NCBI GenBank assembly: GCA_011316305.1
Contig: SAUG01000056.1
Location: 548,127 to 612,126 of the forward strand
Reading direction: 5' to 3'
DNA from: Rusavskia elegans
Lineage: Eukaryota; Ascomycota; Lecanoromycetes; Teloschistales; Teloschistaceae
DNA: 64,000 nucleotides
Below, piece after piece: positions 1-12,676 of the stretch (its first letter is position 1; each line of letters begins with the position of its first letter). The translations under genes and the position numbers were made by a program. The notes beneath the pieces are model-generated. The model was not told where the DNA came from. It ran no database searches and worked only from the letters and a program-made list of their open reading frames with translations.

Positions 1-1097
1 AAGGAATTATATTTCTAGATTAAATTATTATACTATAAAGTATCGCTATTAAAGTTAATAAACTTTAAATAATAAAAAAATAGCTAGTTCCGAAAAATAA
101 AAAAGATATTTAAAGCTTTTTAGATTTTATAGAATTCTATTAAAATATAATAGAAAGATAAAAAAAAAAGACTAACTTTTTAATAGATTTTTAATAAAAT
201 AATAAAATATTTTAGTAGATTTAAATAGAAAATAAAATATTTAAAAATTTTAAATAAAATTTTATAAATAAAAAGGCTTTAAAAATATTCGATTTAAAAA
301 AATAAATAGTATTTTATATAAATATATCGGGTAGAATCTTAAACTCGTATATAATATTAAAATATAAACTATTAAAATATTATTAAAAGAATTTATATAG
401 ACTAAAGTTAATTATAATATAATAGATAAAGAAATATTAGCTATTATTATAAATCTTATATATTAGAGAATATATATGATGAATATATTAAAAATGATAA
501 TAATCTATATTAACTATAAAAATCTTTTTTTACTTTTACTCGATAAAAAACTTAACTAGAAATAAATAAAATAGTTAAAAGAGATTATTTATTATAATTT
601 CGAAATTCGATATATTAAAAGTATAGATAAAACGGTTATAGATATACTAAATCGAAGAATAGACTATAAAACTATAGAAAAAACGAGTAGACTATTACTA
701 AAAAGAAATAGAAAAATATTAAAAAGAACGAAAATATTAGAAAAAATAACTAATATTATTTAATAAGCGTATAATCCTAAAATAGCTAGATACTAGAAAA
801 TTACTAAAATTTTAAATAAAATTTAAAAGAAAACTAATATACTAGTATTTAAGAAATATATTAATAAATTTATAAAAACTTATTTCGAATATTTAATATT
901 AAAAAAAAGTAAATAAGAGTTTATTAGTAAACTTTATTCTATATAAATACCGGAACAGCTTTATTAATAGATTATAATAGATTTTATTATAGGATTTCCG
1001 GAATCTATAAACCTTTATATATATATATTATATAATATAATAGTAATATTTATAGATAAACTTACGAAATATATAAGGTTTATATTTATAAAATAAT

Positions 1098-2053
1098 TTA
1101 GTTATTTGTTTTGGTTTTGGTACCCGGTAAACCAGTGGTTCGGTAAGCAAATCAAGCGTTAGTATACTAGTATTAAATATACGGTAGCAGAACTTATACC
1201 CTAGTTTAGTTAACGTAAATAACGGTTCTTTCTATAGAATTTTAATTTAAATTTACTTAGTAATATAACGTATCCTTCTACCGATAACTTAACGTCGAAT
1301 TTTTATAAATAAGTATACCTTACAGTTATCGCTTCTTCTTCTTCTTTTACTAGTAATATAAGTCTAAAACCTTTTACGTATATATATACTTCCGTAATAG
1401 CTATAGCTGCAAGCTAAACTAGATAGTAGTACCTTTATCCGTAATAACTATACCTACCCGCGCGGACGTCGACTACCTCGTAGCAGCCAGAGTAAACTAT
1501 TCTAACTTCGATATAAATACCTTCCTTACCGCCCTTAAAACGTGCTATCCGACCTTCCTACCCCCCTTTAGCCTAATCGACCGGGTAAAGCTTCTAGCCG
1601 TAGTAGCTAGCGTACTAGCTAGCGACCGTCTTACGGCTAGCGACCCTTTTAAAGCTACGCGGGCTAAAGAGTACCTTAATAGCTTAGTAGAACGTTTAGG
1701 TACGGGTTATATAATAAGTATAGCCGAGGTAAGGACTATAGATAGATACTTCGCAGTATAGCAGGTGGATATAGCGGAAATATTAGAAGCTGATAATTAT
1801 ATATAACGTCGAGGAAGGACTGGATATATAGTATTTAAATATAGTAGAGGATTCGTAATCGCGAATAAAGAAGGAAATAGTTAAATGGAAGTAATTAACT
1901 GCGCTGTAAATTTTGCCTGATAAATATACCTTTAGCTATAAAAATTTCTTTGCACGTAAAATACAACAATCGTTGCCGTATATAACGTTAATAAAACATA
2001 TATATATATATAAAAACTCAATATAACCCCAGATAGAAGCTCTTTAGGGGGGA
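1098..2053 (+). mobile_element. 0.95 kb shared-leader element, copy A
   Basis: This block splits the integrase frame. Near the left edge is TGTTTTGG followed by an odd palindrome, AACCAGTGGTT, flanked by CCG and CGG. A leader of about 270 bp follows, then a 166-codon frame, then a TATA-rich tail ending in a run of G. The same leader occurs at 20726, 22377 (reverse), 28052 and about 47640 (reverse). The same tail occurs at 20976 (reverse), 23175 and, more weakly, 38645. The 11-mer TATAAAATAAT is found at 1087-1097 and again at 2054-2064, a possible target duplication. Left-end alignment with other copies suggests a start some 9 bases further in, so the exact edge is uncertain. A duplication of 9-11 bp would suggest a Mutator-like mode of insertion, but no transposase is visible. 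Confidence 0.7.
1423..1920 (+). pseudogene. 166-codon ORF relic inside copy A
   Basis: One frame runs without shifts from ATA (a RIP-mutated ATG) at 1423 to TGA at 1918. Only three or four internal stops appear, all explainable as former Gln or Trp codons. The predicted product is about 165 residues with no signal peptide or membrane segment. It starts VVPLSVITIPTRAD, has an Ala/Leu-rich middle (VKLLAVVASVLASDRL) and a C-terminal part with NSLVERLGTGYI and RRGRTGYIVFKYSRG. GC content is clearly higher than in the surroundings. I do not recognise the family. A diverged relative is readable in copy B (22551-23011) and a close one in copy C (reverse strand, about 21590-22060). Confidence 0.6.
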
Positions 2054-2947
2054 TATAAAATAATAATAATAGCTAAATAGCTAATATTTTTATTATTAAA
2101 AATAATATTTTATAAAAACGATATCGTAGAAAAAATTATATTAGATCGAGATAAACTTTTCGTTTCTAACTTTATAAAGGAATTAATAAAAGTAGTAGAA
2201 ACTAAATAAATAATATTAATATTATTCTATCTATAAACGGATAAATAGATAGAAAAGATAAATTAAATATTAGAAATATATTTATAAATATATTAATTTA
2301 AAAAAGGAAATAATTAGATTTAATTTCTCTCGACTATATAGAAAGCAATTAATTTATTATATAACGAAGATATTAAAATAATACTAGATAAGTTTCTATA
2401 TAGTAGAGATTTAAGATATAGAATTACTATTAAAATAAATAATCTAGTAGTATAAATATTCGTTAATAAAATAAATAAAAATTAGAATAAAGCTAAAATA
2501 AAAATTTAAATAACTAAAAAAAAAAAATAAAAAATATATAAATTAAAAAAGGACTATAATATTAAAAAAGGAAATAAAATACTTTTATTAATAAAAAGTT
2601 TTATCGATAGAAAACAAGATAAACTATATATAGAAGCTTTTAAAATCTAGAATATTTAAGAAATAATAATATATTTTAAAATTCCGATAATAGAAATTTT
2701 CCCGAAATTCTATATAGGACTTTTTAAAAAAATACTAAATAGAATACTATTAGTAAAAGATTAATATTACTAGAATAAAAAGGAATATAAAAATAAAATT
2801 ATTATAGATAAAAAAAAGGAAATAGATAAATTTTTAATTAAATAGAAAGGATTTTCCGATAAAAAAAATATATAGGAACTAAGAAAATATTTTAAAAAAA
2901 TCTAAAAAGTTTTAAAAAGATTTAGAAAAATATTATAGAAAAAGCTA

Positions 2948-3359
2948 TATTATATCTATAATTTTGTAGAAGTATACTAGAAAATTAACTAGATAAACGG
3001 GTCTAATTATCTATAGCCGCCTATAACTACTATAGCCGATTTTTATAATAGAAGCTTTTAGTAGATAGCTATCTATTAGTATTATCGGCTACTTTTATTA
3101 TATATATCGTTTTCTATTTCTATTAGATAGCTATTTTTATTAGTTATTAATATAATTATTAAATATATCTCTACTATATTTATTTTAATTATCTATATAA
3201 TAAAAACGCTTTATAATATTATAATTATATTTTCGGGACTACGCGGGATTAGTTATAATAATCTATACTAGAACTCTTTTACTATTTAGTAGCTCGGACT
3301 ACGCCTACGGCTGTAGCTAGACTCGAACGTAACGCCCTTTAACGTACAGGAACGTTACA
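2948..3359 (+). repeat. 3' LTR of the chromovirus (412 bp)
   Basis: The right edge ends in CGTTACA and the left edge is a mutated TGTTACG (TATTATA). It is the reverse complement of the LTRs at 12677-13090, 15663-16074, 49874-50283, 52817-53226, 55345-55753, 58286-58694 and 61911-62321. It follows the chromodomain after a short purine-rich tract that resembles a polypurine tract. The next five bases to the right are GTTAA; the matching 5' target copy would be outside the window. Confidence 0.85.
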
Positions 3360-3539
3360 GTTAAAAGCGTCTTTTAAGGATAAAAATCGGACGGAATTTA
3401 TATATAGAACAGCTATTAGCTATTTAGATACAGTTATAGACCGTTTAGATATATAAATTATTCTATAACGTTACTAATATTTAAATATAGATTTAATTTA
3501 AATATTTAATATAATTTTAGATAAATAGATTTTCTAACG

Positions 3540-4100
3540 TTTTTTTAATAGTAGACTATTTTCTACGATCGAGGTAAATAACGTTAAAAAGATATTATTT
3601 ACCCGGCTTAGGTCGTATATACTAGATCCTTTTAAATCAGATAGTATATATATATATCTATTATATCTAAAAATATTTACTCTAACGTTTACGTAGTTAA
3701 TATAGAATATATAATTAAAAATAGTAGTTTAAAAAACAAATTTCTCGATAGAACTATTTCTAAAATATAGAATTATTATAGGGCTAGCTCTATTTAAAAA
3801 GATATTTCTAGCGACTTTTAGTAGTAAAAACGTAGAGGAACGTTTTCCGAGATCGAGGTAAACGATATTAAAAAAAGTACTATTTACTTTAATTTAATCG
3901 CGTATATTGGATTTTTTTAAGCCTAATAGTATAGATATATAATTATAATATTTTAAAAATTTAGCTTTAGATTTTATATAGTTATTATACGATATAAAAT
4001 TAAAAATAGTAGTTAAAAAAAGGAGTTTTCGATAAATATATAAAATACGGAATTATCTATTAAAAAACGCTGAATTCGTAGACGTAATATCTAAAACTTT
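3540..4100. repeat. Imperfect tandem duplication, period about 285 bp
   Basis: Two adjacent stretches, about 3555-3790 and 3840-4075, share the same landmarks in the same order: GATCGAGGTAAA, a TTTACCCGG/TTTACTTTA block, AATTAAAAATAGTAGTT and a GAACT/GGAATTAT end. They are heavily diverged. No coding sense is seen. This could be remnants of an older element. Confidence 0.5.
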
Positions 4101-7100
4101 TATATATTCTATATTAAATTTAAATTCCACTCGATACTAGTAATTTTTATATTATTCAAAATCGTTCGATCTATTTTAAAAATCGTATCTATAGAATTTT
4201 AAAGACTAGATTATTAATTATATAAATCAGTACTGAATATTCTAGTTCTATTTTAGTAGTCGGATCCCGTTAAGATTTTACTCTAAAACTAGACGCTAAA
4301 AGACTAAAATAGTAAATAGCGAGCTAATAAAAAAATTTTCTTTAATAATTTAATCTATAATCTTTAAATTTATATACTTTATCTAAAATATATAAATCTT
4401 TTTTAATTCTACTAATATTAGTAATAAATATTTATACGGTTTTATATACTTTTTCGGATAGTATTAAAAATATTAACTTCTAGCTTTCTATATATTCAGA
4501 TACTAACAAAGTCGCTTTAAAGTTTTTCTATCTATTTTATAATATAATCTATTTTAAATCGATTTTCTATATTTTAGATTTTTCGAATTAATATTTTACT
4601 ATCTACTAAATATATCGCGATTATCGAAATAAAGTTATTCTTTTATCTTTCTATTTTTTAAGTTATTAGATAAATCAAATTTCTATTATAGACTAATACT
4701 TTTTCTATAGAACTATTATTAGATTCGAATACGCCGCTGTAGCGACGTGGACGACGAAATATTGAAATTTTATAAATAGATATATAGCTTTCGACGCCGC
4801 TAAACTAGTAAAAATTAAAAGTTTTACTATAATAGTATAATTGTTTATTATATACTAATTCTAAAACAAAAAACTATTCCGATATAAATAGCGATAACGA
4901 ACGATATATACGTACGATACGTTAGTATAAAATTAATATATCAATCGAAACGGAAGAATATAAATATATAATATTGAAAATAAAATTTAATATATAATTT
5001 AAAAAGGAATTCTATAGATATAATCTATAGAATTCGCGTTAAATAGGAAAAAAAAAGAAATATTAGATTCTAACGAGTTATTACTATTTTTTATTCATTC
5101 GCTATATACGTATATATCCTCTATAGTAATATATTAGTAAAAAAAGATTTTATAGAATTCTATTCGAATAACGTATTAGCTAAAACTTTTTATATAATAT
5201 AAATATTATCGGTGTTATAATATATAGGCCTATAAATTAATTTTTACTCTAGTTTATCTCGTCGCTGTAGCTCGGATTATTAATTTCATTCTTTTTAATT
5301 TTATAAAAAATTATCTTTTAGACTAGAAAAACTAAATTAACGAATAGAAGATTCGAACGTATATATCTTTAATTTTCTAGCGATAGAATTTTAACTATTC
5401 GACTACGAGGGTTTATTAGTATATATATATAAATATATATAATATCTTTATATACGGTCTTTATATATCTATATTATTCTATAATAGTTAGATTTTTATT
5501 ATAGAATTAGTGGATAGAGTAGCAGGATTTATATATACGTATATTAAAAGATTATAATCCGTATATAATCTTTAATATATAGTTTTATAATTTCTATATT
5601 TAAATATATCTTTATATATATAACTATATCGTCTATTAAAATCGTTTTGTTTTATAGATTTTAGCTATTTTTACGCTAAATTATAGTAGAGCTAGCTAGA
5701 ATACGATTTAATCGCGGGCAAGCAAACTGTCTATAATTTTAGCCAGAATAAAGATAAATAGTTTTAGTAATTCTATAGATTTCACTTCTCGATTATATAT
5801 TTATATTCATTCGTCCTATAAATTCTATCCGTCTTTCAACTTCGAAAAAGGTTATACTAATAGAGTAAATAATTATTTATTTAGATTAGTCGTATCTGTA
5901 TCTTTTATAGACAGTTACTGATTCTCGTACGATAGCTTTTAAAAGTCTAGTACCTACCGGTCTTTCCTACTATTTTAACGCGTATTCTTTTCTATTTTAT
6001 TTCTTATATATACTTCGTACCGGCTATTATATATATACTATCTAATAGGTTCGCTCGTTAGTAGCAGCTTCGAGAGAGAAAAAGTAGGAATAGATTAAAT
6101 ATACCTCCGATTAAAGCGAAACCGCTGTAAGAAAAAGAGAATCTAAAAGGCTAAAGATATTTTATTCGCTACTATTAGTTTATAAATAAAGGTACTCGAG
6201 CGAGCTAAAAAGATACTTCCTATAGTAAAAGATTATAGTTATTTTTTTATAGCCGCTAAACTTTTTTATAATAGTAGTAATAAAACTACTATTTTTTTAA
6301 TCTCTTTTTATACTTCGAAATATAGTATAAAAAGATCTATAACTATTACGTAAATAAATATAAATAGTAGTAGTTCGAATATATAATTCTAGCAGCTCCG
6401 GTTTATCTCCGTTTTAGTAAACCCGCCCGTCTAGTACTAGACTAGCGTTTATTGAATATTTAGACGAATAGTCCTCCGATAATAACGATAGCCTTCGAAT
6501 TCGATAAAGCTAAAGTAATAGTCTATAAATTTAAATAACGTCAGACTTGTCTATAATTATAGAAACTTTTATTAAATTTATTCTAAGAAGGGATACTAAT
6601 ATATAAATAGTCTATAAGTCCTATCTAATAGCGGAGGAGCTAATAAAGGCTAATAAATAAAAGCGGCCGCCGGCGGATATATTAAAAGCTTTAGATAATA
6701 GAAGGGGATATAAGATAAAATAAAATATAAACTATTATATCGAATATAGAGCTAAAACGAGATAAGATATAGAATATCGAGCAGGTTTAAAAATAGCTTA
6801 CGGAAAGACAAGATAAAGAACTGTAAGAAAGTTAAAACTTAATTTATAGAAAAATAATATCGAAAAGAATAAGAAATAGTCTATAAAAAGATAAAATATA
6901 GACTATTAATACGATTAAAAAGCAATCAGTACCTGCTTTTCGTATAATTTTTACTATCTAAACCCGATAGACTTTCGAATAAAATCTATTTCTTTTAAAG
7001 CCTTTCTACTTTCTATATTTCTTTTACGATATATTTTCTTATTATTTACGCTATCGTATCTTTACTTTTTCTTTTTAATAAATCTTTTAGATAAAAATTA

Positions 7101-7540
7101 ATTGTATATTTATTTCTATATACGTTCGAATAATAATTTCTAGCTTTTTTATCCGCTATAAAAACTATTTCTATTTCGAGTATTTGATTTTCTATACGAG
7201 TAAGATCGCGGGCGAAATGATTCTGCTATATCCGATAGTGTCGCAGCGTTATCGTCTGTTCTAACGATATTTCTACCTTCTTCGTCCACTCCGTTATCTT
7301 TTATTACTATCTATTTCTACTGCCTCGCTTATAAACGAGTATTATTAATATATAAGTAAAATCTATAGTTTGATTTAATATTAATAAAATATCTACTAAA
7401 ACGTTAATTAGATTCTACGTTTTATTATTACGTATTTATATTTTAGCAGGCTAGCCTATTTATATTTTATTCTATATCTTTGTTTCTACTATCTTCGTTT
7501 ATCCGTTCTAATAGGTCTGCCTGGTCCTGTGTAAATTAAA
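4100..7540. other. Decayed AT-rich sequence, no assignable gene
   Basis: About 3.4 kb of RIP-mutated sequence. Two stretches stay open apart from RIP-type stops: minus strand about 4330-4690 (Lys/Tyr-rich reading, family not recognised) and plus strand about 6380-6850 (a charged C-terminal-like reading, slightly richer in GC, possibly the tail of a DDE transposase). Minus strand about 7150-7330 also reads openly. None has a clear start or domain. Probably the remains of several transposons. Confidence 0.4.
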
Positions 7541-7959
7541 AGCCTCTAGCAGATATTTAATAGTCGCCTACCCTAGAATCTGGCTACCGGTATAATAATC
7601 CAGTTGAATTATAATAAATTATAAAAAAAGGAATACTAGAAGAGGAGGATTTTATACTATCCAATACTCAATTCCGACTAGGCTTTTACGAAGCTAAAGG
7701 GTCTTTTAATCTTAGAAGCGGGACCTTTGCTTAGTTTCCGTTCCGGCCTTTGCGGCTTAGAGGTCGACTTATAAAGGAGGCGATATAGCCTTAGTAACCC
7801 CTATCTTTAGTACTATAGCATGGGATAGGATATTCTACTCGCTACTATCGCCGTTATTAATACTATTAGGATACAGTACTTCGCTAGCTATAGCTATACT
7901 ATAGTATTAGTTACCCTATTAGTCGGCCTATCTAAGCTATCAGCTGGAAAAACTAGATA

Positions 7960-9330
7960 TATACCGGAAATACCCCTCTAGGTATATTCTAGAATCTTTC
8001 TATCTCGTAGTTATTAAACCGTAAGCTATAAATCCTCTATACGAATCTTAACCCTTATACTATTAAAAGACGTATTTTATAAATTAGGGCTTATAGACCT
8101 TATACCTTTAGCGTACTATTACTTTTAAGATATATATAATTTTATATACCCCGAAAGTATCCTCTATACTACCTATTTTCTTCGGTCCTAAGAAATATAC
8201 TCGGTACGGCTTCCCTCTCGGTTATTAATCTTTAGTAGAGAGTTTTTCCGAGTAAGCGATATAAAAGGCCTATTTATTACTAATAACGGTAATAGCTAGG
8301 AACGGAAGATCTAACTTATAATTTTTAAAATCTCGTTTCGTTATTTCCGTAGAAATCTAGATTATTAACTGGATTAATAGGTCGCAAGCGTCGATATTTA
8401 CTTCGGTATACTAGAATATCGGTATAAATATAGTCTAGCCCTAGGTTTAGTTAATACTAGTACCGCCCTGGATATAATACTTAGTAATAGTACTTTTAAG
8501 TATTATTTACTCTTTATTAGTCAGCTCGAAAGTAAGGGTATAGTCGACCTTTTTATTCCTGTCCTTAAAAGTATTAACTACCGATTTTAGATAAAGCTCG
8601 GACAGGGAAATTAATACTAAAGATCTATACCGCCTATATTAGTCGCGAAGTTTAGCCGATTACGAAGTATATTTATATATTTAAGTCTTTAATAGCTCTG
8701 CCCTTTACTACGGAGGAATTAAGCTCTCGAAATCGAATTATAATCGGTATAACGATCTTGGATACCTATTAAGGTTTATAGCTAACGCCCCTATCCTCGC
8801 GTACCGCCTTTATAATACTTTTTACTAAGGATAGGACTAACGGTATATCGGTTTCGCTATAGAGTCTAGCGGTATAGGTATAGCTATAAACTGGACTATT
8901 TATCTTTATCGGTATATTATACTCGGCTTCTAGTTTAGCCTATAAGAGCTACGTTAGCGATAGAGTCTCGCTAGAATTAGTAGATAAGGTCGAGCAGCTT
9001 ACCCTTAACTCTATAGGTACTACCTCTTGTTCGTCGATAGCCGAGGTAATATATTCGGTCTATAGATCTTTTACCGCTTTTAGGGTCGATTCGTCCTTAC
9101 TTTCTCTAAAGTTATCGAATAAAACGGAAGGCGATATCTATACGAGTTACTCCTTCCTTAAGATCTCTTTAGGCAATAAACCAGTAGAACCTGTTTAGGC
9201 GGAAGCTGCTTTACCGTACGAAGATTTCGAGGGCGACTACGACTTAGAACGTGATTTCCCAGGCGAGCCGGATATATCTAAAAGGGTTAAAGGAGATAGT
9301 AGATACGGAACGTTATAAATAGCGCTGTTA
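7960..9330 (-). pseudogene. PD-(D/E)XK nuclease-like domain protein (relic)
   Basis: Read from right to left, this gives a long minus-strand frame with RIP-type stops and one or two apparent shifts. The N-terminal part (about 9330-8900) is Ser/Glu/Asp-rich. The middle contains VDYTLTFEL and then TEVNIDACDLLIQL, where the nuclease core is expected. Near the C-terminus is LPFLAITVISNKWAFYIAY followed by IGSIEDTFGVYKIIYVLKVI and a Trp-containing end. These match the fungal PD-(D/E)XK nuclease-like domain family (PLLxVxGHDWxFL ... GSTxxxxGVYQIVAVL). Such proteins are numerous and of uncertain role in Pezizomycotina genomes. GC content is higher than in neighbouring DNA. Family assignment is by pattern only. 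Confidence 0.6.
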
Positions 9331-11470
9331 GTATAGCGATTTAACGTTAATAGAATTACTCCAGTCTTCGCTCTCGTATCTATTAAATACCTTAGAGATA
9401 ATTCTTTAACTTCCTCTTACTTGAACTGGTTTACTAGAGGGTTTATAGTATTACTACTACGTCGTTTATTATCTTTCGTTTAAATTATCTCGAATATAGT
9501 TAGTTAAGACTCGTAGAGCTGCGTAGGTAGGTATAGGATCTTACCTTGCTTTACCTTAATATAAGCCTGGTCGACTGTCGTTATATTAAAGTATATTCGG
9601 GTGCTATAATAGCTGTACGTTTAAGAAGCCGGTTTTAAAGTAGAAGTAATCTAGCTCTACGCTTAAGGGTCTTATTAGCGGCTAATACGTCGGGGTCGTA
9701 ATTAAGTTATATTTACCGGCGGTTTAGAGAGATTAGGGTAAGTAGTTTTAAAGTCGCGGATCGGAAGTAAGCCTTCTAGTAATAGTTAGCTATACGTACT
9801 ATAAGGTAGACTACGAAAATATTTACTTAGGGAGTAGGTAGCTAATCGACCTATATAGTAATAGTAGAAGAAAATAGAGGTAGGGTCGCGGTCGTACTCT
9901 TAAGGTAAATAAAAGGCTTCGAGCTATAATAGTACTGTAAACTATCTATAACCTATATTATATTAACGATAAAGAAAAGATTTTAATAATAAGAATATTA
10001 AGACGGTAAAAAAGATATTTAATTATTTATATTAAGGCTTCTCTTAATTCGAGTACCCGAAATTTCAGTATCGGCGCTACGGCGAAACAGCCGTTAGCAG
10101 GGGAAAAGATAAAATAAGATAAGATTAAATAATAAGTATCCCGTTACGGTAAAGCTGCTATAGATATTGCTATAAAAATACCTACTAGTAACTATTAGTT
10201 AAGCTCTATATTTCGATAGTAGCGATTAACCTTTAACCTTATTTAATAATGACGTCCTCTATTATAAACTTAATCGTTATTTCCTAGATTTCTATTATCG
10301 GAGGCAGGTCGTAATAGTTCTCTTTTTTAAGGCCTATACCTATCTATACGGAAGATTATTAGTAATCTATAATTAACTTCCCTATAGTATAAATTAAACG
10401 TATCGCTAGTCTCTATAGTTTAATATTTTTTCTACTCCTCTAAAATTCGTCGCTTTATTAGCTTACCCTTCTCTCTCTTTCCTAAGGTAGCTTATATACG
10501 TTAAAGTATAGGTTTAGTATAGAAGTCTCCGATTAGAGGCCGTAGTTAATAATAAGGATAGATTTTCGCCGACGTATAAATTAATCGCTATTTATATTCC
10601 GGCCGATTAAATATTTCCTTTACTATTACGTATAACGTCTCTATCGTCGATTATAGCGGAAGTATTAATACTAATACCCGATTATTAAAGGTATTAAATC
10701 TAGTACCTCGAAAAAAATACCCTACTCTGTTATTTTATACTCTTTATATTAGAAATTAAGTCTGCTATACTAATCTATTATTAGTACCGGATTAGCCCTA
10801 TTATTTAAATTTCTCGATCTTACGTAGAGTTTCCTGTCGCGCCTGTTTCTATTTATTTAGCTGCTTCTCGGTAGGTCTTAGGTCGAGATAATCTATTAAT
10901 AAATAGACTTATTATCGTAACCCGGATAATTAGGTATATCCGAATTCTTAGAATTTCTAGTAAATATAATAAAGAAAACGAAGATCGGGTTAGAATAGGA
11001 CTTTTAACGCCGTATTTACGTATATACTAATTAAAAAACTACTTTATAGAGATTCGAAGTTATTAAAAATAGAGTTTAAAAGCCGTAATATCTTTACCAG
11101 ATCTTTCTATCGGTCTTTATCGAGTAAATTTAGGTTATATCTCGAAGAAAAGCGGAATATCCAGCGATCAGAACTCCTTTCAGCGGTATTTTATCAGAGA
11201 ATCTAAATATAAAATTTGTATAGAAATATAGTTTAGGCGCGTTCTTTTAACTACCGTAGTAACTGGGCGATTATTTCGTTCTTGCGAGTTGGATATATTA
11301 TAAGCCATTTAAACTACTTGGAATTTATATAAAGTTCAATAGATATAAAAGTATTGGCCGATAGTATCGACTGACTAATACGCTGACTAAATCTCGTTAA
11401 CCGCGGCTTATTAGTCCTACGGGATTCTTTATCTAATTAGGTCTAGCGTTCAGCCTTGTTCGTTTATTTA
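9330..11470. other. Moderate-GC decayed sequence, coding sense unclear
   Basis: This region is less AT-rich than most of the window and probably once coded. Both strands give long readings interrupted only by RIP-type stops around 10250-11150, so I cannot choose a strand or a family. The part next to 9330 may be the upstream region of the nuclease-like relic. No repeats shared with other parts of the window were noticed. Confidence 0.35.
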
Positions 11471-11639
11471 TAGAGGAGCTTTCTATTTATATAGAAATAT
11501 TAAACTATTATTATTATTATAAATCGATTTATAATAATTAATAGTAATAAAAAAATTATTTATAGATGTTATAAAATATATATATAGCGTTTAAAAATAC
11601 TAATATCCATTAATAAATACTAATAATACTAGTAACGTT

Positions 11640-12676
11640 TTCTATATTCGCGGAAATACTATTTATTTTTATTAAATATATTTAGGTACGATAGAAATAA
11701 AGAGGTTTATTAATTAGATTTCAATTAGTTAAAATATCGATAGACGAATTATTTCTATTTTTCGACGATATTACTATCCTTCTAGAATACTAGTTTATCG
11801 AATTTATAGATAAAACCGGTTCTAGATACGTTATTAACTAGTATTCGAAAATATTAGATTCGTTAAACTTCGTATAAAATAATTATAGCGATTTTAGATT
11901 TCCGAAAATCGAAGTAGATAATACTATAGACGCTAAAATAAAATTATCCATTCGGCTACTACGATTCTCTAAATAGTTCGATAAATAGTTAGATAGTAGA
12001 ATAGCAGCGCAAGCTACTATTAAACGTTTTAAAAAAAATATAGCGGAGTTCCGGAATAATTCTATATATATATAAACAATCGTAATTTATCGAATCTTTA
12101 TTAAAAGTAAAGAAAAAAAAGATATAATCGATAAAGCTCTAGCGGATCTTCGTATTTTATTTAAATCGGATATAATCCGGAAATTAAATACAGCGCGAAA
12201 CTATAGTTCGGATTCTATAGTAATACGATTTCTCGAAAAGTTAAAAGAATAAAATATTATAATCTAGATAAAGTTTATAGAATTTCGCTAATAGAACTAA
12301 TAGAGAAAGAAAATATATTTACCGCCGTCTAAATATTCTATATTTTTTACTAGAATCGATAAATATAAAAAGTTCGTTGCAGACAATATTAGCTACTTCT
12401 ATCTCTTCTATAATAATAAATCCGCTAAAACAGAGCTTTATATTAAATATATAGGTAAAGATATCTATTTTTATAATATCTATATCTTTATCGAACGAGT
12501 TAAAAATATCGCTAGATTAAATAATAAAGTTAAAAGAAATTTATAGATATATCTTTATAGAAAAGCCTTATAATAGTATTCTAACGAACTTTCGGATATA
12601 GGAAAAGAATATCTATCGAAGGACTTCGATATATAGATTAACGTCTTAATCGCTCGTTTTAAACTACTAATAAAAG
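11640..12676 (+). pseudogene. Gag of the second Gypsy element (5' part)
   Basis: From about 12180 to 12676 one frame stays open except for RIP-type stops. It contains a block reading LYRKAL..YSNELSDIGKEYLSKDFDI..NVLIARF, which corresponds to the LRGxAxxWY ... WxxFxxxLxxRF pattern of retrotransposon Gag capsids. Upstream, 11640-12180 is more decayed and carries charged, coil-like readings. The frame stops at the left edge of the gag-only element and resumes at 16075. A zinc knuckle may follow near 16120-16160 (YYYKPRE) but its Cys/His pattern is not convincing. Confidence 0.7.

Larger units (their letters stand above)
840..2945 (+). pseudogene. Gypsy integrase with C-terminal chromodomain (relic)
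   Basis: Three parts can be read. At about 930-1090 is the start of the integrase core: a GLL..L...IPE block, then IDF..GFPES, then VIFIDKLTKYIRFI, the usual VVVDRLTKYAHFI stretch with its catalytic Asp. After the insertion, about 2060-2300 gives LAKQL, then ILDRDKLFVSNF (family: SDRD..FTS.FW), then a stretch matching YxPQTDGQTERxNQxLExYL. At about 2828-2945 is the chromodomain, FLIKQKGFSDKKNIQELR, corresponding to YLVKWKGFPDEENTWEPR with the Trp codons turned to stops. Chromodomains of this kind bind methylated histone H3 and steer integration into heterochromatin. Stops and the insertion make the gene dead. Confidence 0.88.
1..3359 (+). mobile_element. Ty3/Gypsy chromovirus, 3' part with 3' LTR
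   Basis: This is the downstream part of an LTR retrotransposon. Integrase and chromodomain relics read left to right and end just before an LTR at 2948. The 5' part lies outside the window. The element is interrupted by a 0.95 kb insertion at 1098-2053. The first 780 bases are too decayed to assign; by position they should be the end of RNase H and the start of integrase. The LTR is the same family as those of the gag-only elements at 12.7, 49.9, 55.3 and 61.9 kb, so this is the likely autonomous partner that supplied their enzymes. Many TAG/TAA codons stand where Gln or Trp is expected, which is typical of RIP. Confidence 0.85.

Noticed and set aside
1098..2053. Solo LTR
   Set aside because: It contains a 166-codon frame, lacks TG...CA ends, and its apparent flanking duplications are about 11 bp, not 4-6 bp.
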